From an uncultured Mediterraneibacter sp. (lineage in GTDB: Bacteria; Bacillota; Clostridia; Lachnospirales; Lachnospiraceae), in contig CAKRWZ010000007.1 of assembly GCA_934418295.1 (NCBI GenBank), positions 1 to 37,313 of the forward strand: a stretch of 37,313 bases of DNA. Reading direction: 5' to 3'. Positions 32,497-37,313 of this stretch are shown one piece after another. A program made the position numbers and the translations under genes. The notes under the pieces were generated by a model. The model was not told where the DNA came from, made no database searches, and saw only the letters and a program-made list of their open reading frames with translations. Position 1 is the stretch's first letter, and every line of letters begins with the position of its first letter.

Positions 32497-33048
32497 TTAA
32501 ATTTTTAATTCTTTTATACCTGACCATTTCTGATCTTTTTCAGATATGGTCAGTTCCATATCTTCCGGAATCGGCCAATCTATCCCAATGTCCGGATCGT
32601 TCCATGCCAGGCCGCCCTCATCATTGGGATGATAAAAATCTGTACACTTATATGCAAACTCCGCAGAATCAGACAAAACCACAAATCCGTGGGCAAAGTT
32701 TTTCGGAATGAAAAACTGCTTTTTGTTTTCAGCAGAAAGGATCACTCCAAACCATTTTCCGTAGGTCTCGGAACCTTCTCTCAGATCCACCGCCACATCA
32801 AACACTTCTCCGCTTACCACACGCACCAGCTTGTCCTGCGGATAATTGATCTGAAAATGCAGGCCGCGCAGTACGCCTTTTTTAGAGCTGGACTGATTAT
32901 CCTGCACAAACTGCACATCGATCCCTGCTTCTTTAAAATCATTATAATTGTAAGTTTCCATGAAGTATCCGCGTTCATCTCCGTGAACGGTTGGCTCAAT
33001 CACTTTCAATCCTTTGATCTCGCAATCTGTCACTTTTATCTGTCCCAT
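32497..33048 (-). CDS. rfbC: dTDP-4-dehydrorhamnose 3,5-epimerase
   Basis: ATG at 33048 is preferred (AGGGG 9 bases upstream); a TTG at 33057 is possible. The 183-residue cupin-fold enzyme shows RGYFMETYNYNDF, FVQDNQSSSKKGVLRGLHFQ (catalytic His), KLVRVVSGEVFDVAVDLR and PKNFAHGFVVLSD. It performs the double epimerisation in dTDP-L-rhamnose synthesis. It starts 12 bases after the rfbA stop. Confidence 0.95.
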   Translation of the reverse strand: MGQIKVTDCEIKGLKVIEPTVHGDERGYFMETYNYNDFKEAGIDVQFVQDNQSSSKKGVLRGLHFQINYPQDKLVRVVSGEVFDVAVDLREGSETYGKWFGVILSAENKKQFFIPKNFAHGFVVLSDSAEFAYKCTDFYHPNDEGGLAWNDPDIGIDWPIPEDMELTISEKDQKWSGIKELKI

Positions 33049-33060
33049 CGTATTCAACCC

Positions 33061-33939
33061 CTATTCGATATATTTTCCTTCCAATACGTCCGTCAGATAA
33101 CGTCCGTACTGATTTTTCTGATACAATGTGCAGGCTTCCTGCAATTTTTCTTTGTCGATCCATCCATTGTTATAAGCGATCTCTTCCAGGCAGGCGATTT
33201 TGCGGTTCTGATGTGTCTCTACCGTTTTTACAAAATTGGTGGCATCTACCAGAGATTCATGTGTTCCGGTATCCAGCCAGGTAAAGCCCTGTCCCAGAAG
33301 TGCCACATCCAAATTTCCCTTTTCCAAATAGATCCTGTTCAGGTCTGTGATCTCCAATTCTCCTCTGGCACTCGGCTTGATCTGCTTTGCATATTCTACC
33401 ACATGGCTATCATAGAAATACAAGCCCGTCACGGCATAATTAGACTTCGGCTGTTTTGGTTTTTCTTCCAGGGAAACGGCCTTTCCGTCCTTATCAAATT
33501 CTACCACGCCGAAACGCTCCGGATCGTCCACGTAATACCCGAATACTGTGGCTCCGTCTTCTTTGGCTGCCGCCGCTTTCAGCCTCTTTTTCAATCCGTG
33601 TCCATGGAAAATATTATCCCCAAGGATCATGGCACAGCTGTCTCCTCCGATAAATTCTTCCCCCAAAAGGAATGCCTGTGCCAGTCCGTCCGGTGAAGGC
33701 TGTACTTTGTACTGAAGCCGAATGCCAAACTGGCTTCCGTCTCCCAACAATTCTTCAAACCGCGGCGTGTCATCCGGTGTGGATATGATCAGGATCTCCC
33801 GGATCCCGGCTTCCATCAAGATACTCAGTGGGTAATATACCATCGGTTTGTCATAAATCGGAAGCAACTGTTTACTTGTCACCTGGGTCAGCGGATACAA
33901 TCTTGTCCCGGAACCGCCTGCCAATATAATACCTTTCAT
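33061..33939 (-). CDS. rfbA: Glucose-1-phosphate thymidylyltransferase
   Basis: The 292-residue protein has the RfbA signature ILAGGSGTRLYPLTQVTSKQ at residues 5-24, then KPMVYYPLSILMEAGI, LGDNIFHGHGL, and EEKPKQPKSNYAVTGLYFYD. It forms dTDP-glucose from dTTP and glucose-1-phosphate, the first step to dTDP-rhamnose and usually feedback-inhibited by it. AGGAGG lies 4 bases before the ATG. The gap of about 90 bases to rfbB contains a small hairpin. Confidence 0.96.
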   Translation of the reverse strand: MKGIILAGGSGTRLYPLTQVTSKQLLPIYDKPMVYYPLSILMEAGIREILIISTPDDTPRFEELLGDGSQFGIRLQYKVQPSPDGLAQAFLLGEEFIGGDSCAMILGDNIFHGHGLKKRLKAAAAKEDGATVFGYYVDDPERFGVVEFDKDGKAVSLEEKPKQPKSNYAVTGLYFYDSHVVEYAKQIKPSARGELEITDLNRIYLEKGNLDVALLGQGFTWLDTGTHESLVDATNFVKTVETHQNRKIACLEEIAYNNGWIDKEKLQEACTLYQKNQYGRYLTDVLEGKYIE

Positions 33940-34001
33940 TTTCCCTCCTCTGCCGCTTTCAAAAGCAGCCCTTAAAACTTAAAATCAAATAAATCAAATC
34001 A

Positions 34002-34024
34002 GCAGTACCTTCGAAAGATACTGC
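34002..34024 (-). terminator. Weak hairpin between rfbB and rfbA (possible attenuator)
   Basis: GCAGTA (34002-34007) pairs with TACTGC (34019-34024), and inner CTT/AAG bases can extend the stem. On the minus strand it is followed by an interrupted T-rich stretch, so any stop would be partial. Confidence 0.35.
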
Positions 34025-34032
34025 CAGATTCT

Positions 34033-35112
34033 TTAATTCTGATACATTTCCTCGTAATATTTCTGATAATCACCGCTGGTCACGTTTTTCATCCACTCTT
34101 CATTTTCGAAAAACCATTTGATCGTCAGGCGGATACCGTCTTCAAATTTTGTTTCCGGATACCAGCCCACCTCGGCTTTGATCTTATCCGGTGCGATCGC
34201 ATATCTTCTGTCGTGTCCTTTACGGTCTTCCACATAAGTGATCAACTCTTCGCTGACCAGCTTCTTTCTCGGGTCATCTTCCGGCAGCATCTCCTGCAGA
34301 GTATCCAGGATAATGTGGATAATCTGAATGTTCTGCTTTTCATTATGACCACCGATATTATAAGTCTCAAATAATCTTCCTTTTTCCTGCACCATGTCAA
34401 TCCCTTTTGCATGGTCTTCCACATACAGCCAGTCTCTGACATTCTTTCCGTCTCCGTATACCGGCAACTTCTTTCCCTGAAGCGCATTGTTGATAATCAA
34501 CGGAATCAGCTTCTCCGGGAACTGATACGGTCCGTAGTTGTTGCTGCAATTGGTAATATTCGCAGGGAATTTATAAGTATCCATGTAAGCCTTTACCAAC
34601 ATATCCGAAGACGCCTTGCTGGCTGAATACGGGCTGTGCGGATCATACGGTGTCGTCTCATAGAAAAACTCGTCTTCATTTTCCAAAGAGCCGTACACTT
34701 CATCTGTAGACACGTGCAAAAACTTCTTATCTTTTTTAAATGTACCATCCGGCAATTCCCAGGCAGCCTTTGCCGCATTGAGCATGACCAGGGTTCCCAG
34801 AACATTGGTCTTGACAAACACTTCCGGATTGCGGATACTTCTGTCCACATGGCTTTCTGCCGCAAAGTGTACCACACGGTCAATCTCATTTTCATCAAAG
34901 ATCTGATTGATCGCATCTGAATCACAAATGTCCGCTTTTACAAACGTATAATTTTCTTTGTTTTCAATGTCCTTCAGATTTTCCAAGTTTCCGGCATAGG
35001 TCAATTTGTCCACATTGATAATGCGGATCTCATCCCCATATTTCTTAAACATATAATGAATATAATTTGAACCGATAAATCCAGCACCGCCGGTTACCAA
35101 ATACGTTCTCAT
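34033..35112 (-). CDS. rfbB: dTDP-glucose 4,6-dehydratase
   Basis: The second of two adjacent ATGs is preferred (7 rather than 4 bases after AGGAGG), giving 359 residues, MRTYLVTGGAGFIGSNYIHY. The enzyme has the NAD site GGAGFIGSNY, HVSTDEVYGSL, the catalytic Y-x-x-x-K in SPYSASKASSD, and NCSNNYGPYQFPEKLIPLII. It converts dTDP-glucose to dTDP-4-dehydro-6-deoxyglucose. It is the first gene of the rhamnose-polymer operon, directly behind a good promoter. Confidence 0.96.
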   Translation of the reverse strand: MRTYLVTGGAGFIGSNYIHYMFKKYGDEIRIINVDKLTYAGNLENLKDIENKENYTFVKADICDSDAINQIFDENEIDRVVHFAAESHVDRSIRNPEVFVKTNVLGTLVMLNAAKAAWELPDGTFKKDKKFLHVSTDEVYGSLENEDEFFYETTPYDPHSPYSASKASSDMLVKAYMDTYKFPANITNCSNNYGPYQFPEKLIPLIINNALQGKKLPVYGDGKNVRDWLYVEDHAKGIDMVQEKGRLFETYNIGGHNEKQNIQIIHIILDTLQEMLPEDDPRKKLVSEELITYVEDRKGHDRRYAIAPDKIKAEVGWYPETKFEDGIRLTIKWFFENEEWMKNVTSGDYQKYYEEMYQN

Positions 35113-35146
35113 CATGTTTCCTCCTAAAATATAATAATCCTACGCT

Positions 35147-35175
35147 AGTATACCATCATACCCCAAAAATGGCAA
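35147..35175 (-). promoter_or_regulatory. Promoter of the rhamnose-polysaccharide operon
   Basis: On the minus strand TTGCCA (35170-35175), a 17-base spacer and TATACT (35147-35152) lie about 30 bases before the rfbB ribosome-binding site. In the rest of 35176-35322 I see AT-rich sequence with no gene and no clear terminator for the lysozyme gene. Confidence 0.7.
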
Positions 35176-35322
35176 TATTGTTTCCGTTTCATCATTATCT
35201 ACTTTATTCTTCATTTTTCCTTACTTTCCATAAAGATTTAGGAATTATATTCAAAAGCTTCTTTGCTTACACGTTACTGATGCATTTGTAAACATTGCCA
35301 CAATATATGTATTTTAATATTA

Positions 35323-37313
35323 TCAATACATTTTATACGCTATATTCCGATCCACATATCCCTGAATCCCCGGCACAACTCCTTTGGAGGTATACTGCCA
35401 GATCGTAACGTTTCCCGGTCCTGTGTAGCCATATCCAAGAGAAAACTCTCGATATCTCGCGATCCAGATGTCTGTGGATGCAAAATGGGATGCGTCTAAA
35501 ATATTATTTAACCAGTTGGGGTTCGTGTATAACATAAATTTGTACCCTGCTTTTTCGATCTCTGCCCGGAATGCGTCGATCACCTGATTCAATTTTTCTT
35601 TTCCTAAGGCTGCCTGGACATCATCTTCCACGTCATAGGCCACCGGGAATGTCAGCTTCCGTCCGTTTAAAGCCTGGATCACGGACTGTGCTTCTTTTCG
35701 GGCTTCTTCCGTTGTCGTAGCATATCCGTATTTGTAAACGCCGACGGCTATGCCGTTGCTGATCGCCCCGTTATAATTCGCTTCAAAGGAAGTATCTTTC
35801 TGCATATTTTTCGTCGTGATTCTGAGCATTGCAAATTCGATGCCCTCTTTTGCAACACTGGACCACATGATGTTGCTATTATATGCAGAAACATCGATCC
35901 CATAGCCGCTCCCTTTGTATGCATTTTTTACTGCATACGAAAATGCGATCTTTTTCGGAACGATCTGAATCTCAATGGCCTCCAGACGCTTGCTTCTGTA
36001 GGAAGTACCGGCCGCTTGTCCGTCACTTGCCCAGCCAAGCCAGCCATAGCTTTGAACATATGCACGGTAATAAATATGGTAATACTCTGCCATTTCATCC
36101 GTCAGCCAGATTTTCACCGCTTCCAGACGTTTTCCGCTTCCGGCTTTTCCTGCTTCCTGTCCCGCTTCTGTCTCATCACCCCAGCCTGTTCCCTGGGCAT
36201 ATACTTGATAACGGATGCTTCCGCTATAACGTTCGTCTGAAAGAGAAAGCTTTAGAGACTCTACTCTGCGGCTCTCCCCACGCGTTCCGCAAACAGCCCG
36301 GTTTGCGGCAGACATCCATCCTTTCCCTTCTACATAAGTGCCTATCTGCAGATCTGCCGTATAAGCGCTCTGTTTTACTTCGCCCGGCGCTGCTCCGCCT
36401 CTTTCTACCAACTGAATCTGGATCGCTTCTACTCTTTTTGCGTTATTATAAGTACCGGCTGTCTCTCCGTTTTTCGCCCAGTCAAGCCAGCCGATGCTTT
36501 GAACATACACCCGATAGTACAGATCATAATGGGCATCCAGCTCACCGGTCAGATTCATCCGCACCGCTTCCAGGCGTTTCCCGCTTCCGGCGAGCCCTGC
36601 ATCTTCTCCGTCCGCCGCAACCGGTCTCCATCCGTAGCTCTGCAGATAGGCAGAATAGGAAATGCCGCCTGTGTATGTTTCATCACCCACATAGACCCGC
36701 AAATCTTCCAGGCGGCGTGCCTCTCCTGTCGTACCTGCCATGTCTCCGTTTTCCGCATTTTTCCAGCCAACACCATCCGCATAGACCTCATAGCGGACTC
36801 CCTTTAATGTATAACCGGCATTTTCCGTCGTCCCCGGTGCTGCCCCATTTTTATTGACCAAACAGATTGCCAAAGCTTCCAATCGTTTTCCATAACCCGT
36901 TGTCCCGGAAATCTCTCCGTTTTTTGCCCAGCCAAGCCACCCATAGGTCTGCGCGTGGCTGCGATAATAAATATCATATTTTTCTGCCAGCTCTCCCGTC
37001 AGCCGTATCTGAACCGCTTCCAATCGGCGTGCTTCTCCTGTGGTTCCTATGGTCTGAAAATTTTCAGCCCAGTCCGTCCAGCCTTTTCCCTGAACATATC
37101 CGCGGAATTGCAACGTTCCTTCCAGCTCGCTTTCCAATGAAATCTGCAACGCCTCGATCCGCTTTGCTTTTCCAACCGTTCCGATAAACGCTCCGTTTTG
37201 CACCGGATTCATCCAGCCATAGGTCTGCACATGAGCAGTATATTTCAAAACATCCTGTACCTTTTTCGCTTCCTTTATCTCACCCGGCGCCGCTCCGTTT
37301 TTTTCCACTAAAA
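35323..37313 (-). CDS. ChW-repeat GH25 lysozyme (partial, N-terminus beyond window)
   Basis: The frame is open to the right edge; the codon at 37308 is an internal GTG within a linker like LVEKNGAAPGE, not a start. The visible 662 or so residues hold nine ChW repeats in three triads plus the linker of an earlier triad, so at least one more is likely. The C-terminal ~195 residues are a GH25 domain: GYGIDVSAYNS, MLRITTK, VGVYKYGYA, the catalytic-type VAYDVED, and FMLYTNPNW...IWIARY. GH25 enzymes cut beta-1,4 bonds between MurNAc and GlcNAc. ChW repeats are thought to bind the wall. It is probably secreted and lies next to the rhamnose operon. Confidence 0.93.
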   Translation of the reverse strand, partial: LVEKNGAAPGEIKEAKKVQDVLKYTAHVQTYGWMNPVQNGAFIGTVGKAKRIEALQISLESELEGTLQFRGYVQGKGWTDWAENFQTIGTTGEARRLEAVQIRLTGELAEKYDIYYRSHAQTYGWLGWAKNGEISGTTGYGKRLEALAICLVNKNGAAPGTTENAGYTLKGVRYEVYADGVGWKNAENGDMAGTTGEARRLEDLRVYVGDETYTGGISYSAYLQSYGWRPVAADGEDAGLAGSGKRLEAVRMNLTGELDAHYDLYYRVYVQSIGWLDWAKNGETAGTYNNAKRVEAIQIQLVERGGAAPGEVKQSAYTADLQIGTYVEGKGWMSAANRAVCGTRGESRRVESLKLSLSDERYSGSIRYQVYAQGTGWGDETEAGQEAGKAGSGKRLEAVKIWLTDEMAEYYHIYYRAYVQSYGWLGWASDGQAAGTSYRSKRLEAIEIQIVPKKIAFSYAVKNAYKGSGYGIDVSAYNSNIMWSSVAKEGIEFAMLRITTKNMQKDTSFEANYNGAISNGIAVGVYKYGYATTTEEARKEAQSVIQALNGRKLTFPVAYDVEDDVQAALGKEKLNQVIDAFRAEIEKAGYKFMLYTNPNWLNNILDASHFASTDIWIARYREFSLGYGYTGPGNVTIWQYTSKGVVPGIQGYVDRNIAYKMY
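35958..37260 (-). repeat. Nine visible ChW repeats in the GH25 lysozyme
   Basis: Units of about 43 codons recur in triads; the third member of each has [EK]-[YH]-Y-x-[IL]-Y-Y-R and a GWL-x-WA core. Triads are joined by NGAAPG or GGAAPG linkers. The layout mirrors 13932-15353. Confidence 0.85.

Noticed and set aside
35883..36857. Plus-strand open frame opposite the GH25 gene
   Set aside because: Shadow of the ChW repeats; His/Pro/Arg-rich translation and no start signals.
37306..37308. GTG as the start codon of the GH25 protein
   Set aside because: The frame remains open to the edge and the codon falls in a linker that matches other linkers (L-V-x-K-N-G), so it is an internal Val.

Overview
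The window looks like chromosomal DNA from a spore-forming, Gram-positive gut clostridium of the Lachnospiraceae type (Mediterraneibacter/Ruminococcus gnavus, Blautia or Dorea-like). The basis is moderate GC, A/G-rich Shine-Dalgarno sites, a cotJABC spore-coat operon, clostridial hydrophobic-W (ChW) repeat proteins, and a tRNA without encoded CCA. The genus is inferred; no marker gene fixes it. Almost everything lies on the minus strand.

Layout. (1) 1-8.9 kb, housekeeping: the tail of a probable M20 peptidase; a small membrane protein plus an AraC regulator; DegV; asnB-ftsW-like genes; tRNA-Pro(GGG); cotJA-cotJB-cotJC; ribosomal protein L25/Ctc; and a short-chain dehydrogenase with an unusual nucleotide-binding loop and a promoter overlapped by a palindrome. 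(2) 9-19.1 kb, cell envelope: an HtrA-like protease, then a probable five-gene operon running LCP ligase, membrane-anchored cohesin-like protein with a very acidic tail, ChW/VanW protein, glmS, acyltransferase. Its promoter is at about 19.1 kb and its terminator at about 10.38 kb. (3) 19.2-24.1 kb, Wzy-type polysaccharide genes: initiating sugar transferase, polymerase, rhamnosyltransferase-like GT2 on the minus strand, and a separate GT2 on the plus strand. (4) 24.2-35.2 kb, a rhamnose-polysaccharide operon: rfbB, rfbA, rfbC, DUF2142-type membrane protein, ABC permease and ATPase, small membrane protein, GT2, WsaF-like GT4, epimerase, rfbD. (5) 35.3 kb to the right edge: a ChW-repeat GH25 lysozyme whose N-terminus is beyond the window.

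How they work together (inference). rfbA/B/C/D make dTDP-L-rhamnose. The GT2/GT4 enzymes and the DUF2142 protein would assemble and modify a rhamnose-rich glycan that the TagGH/Wzm-Wzt-like ABC pair exports. The initiating transferase and polymerase suggest a second, Wzy-type polymer. The LCP protein would attach a glycan to peptidoglycan. GlmS supplies amino-sugar precursor, the acyltransferase may decorate the glycan, and the ChW proteins act on or bind the wall. No Wzx flippase is seen in the window.

The most unusual points are: a strongly basic cytoplasmic tail on the LCP protein next to a strongly acidic cytoplasmic Tyr/Asp tail on the cohesin-like protein; ChW repeats arranged in triads in two paralogues; two promoter segments 21.6 kb apart that match at 29 of 35 positions; and an AT-rich glycan cassette set between conserved rhamnose genes. 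No gene-free stretch exceeds about 270 bases.
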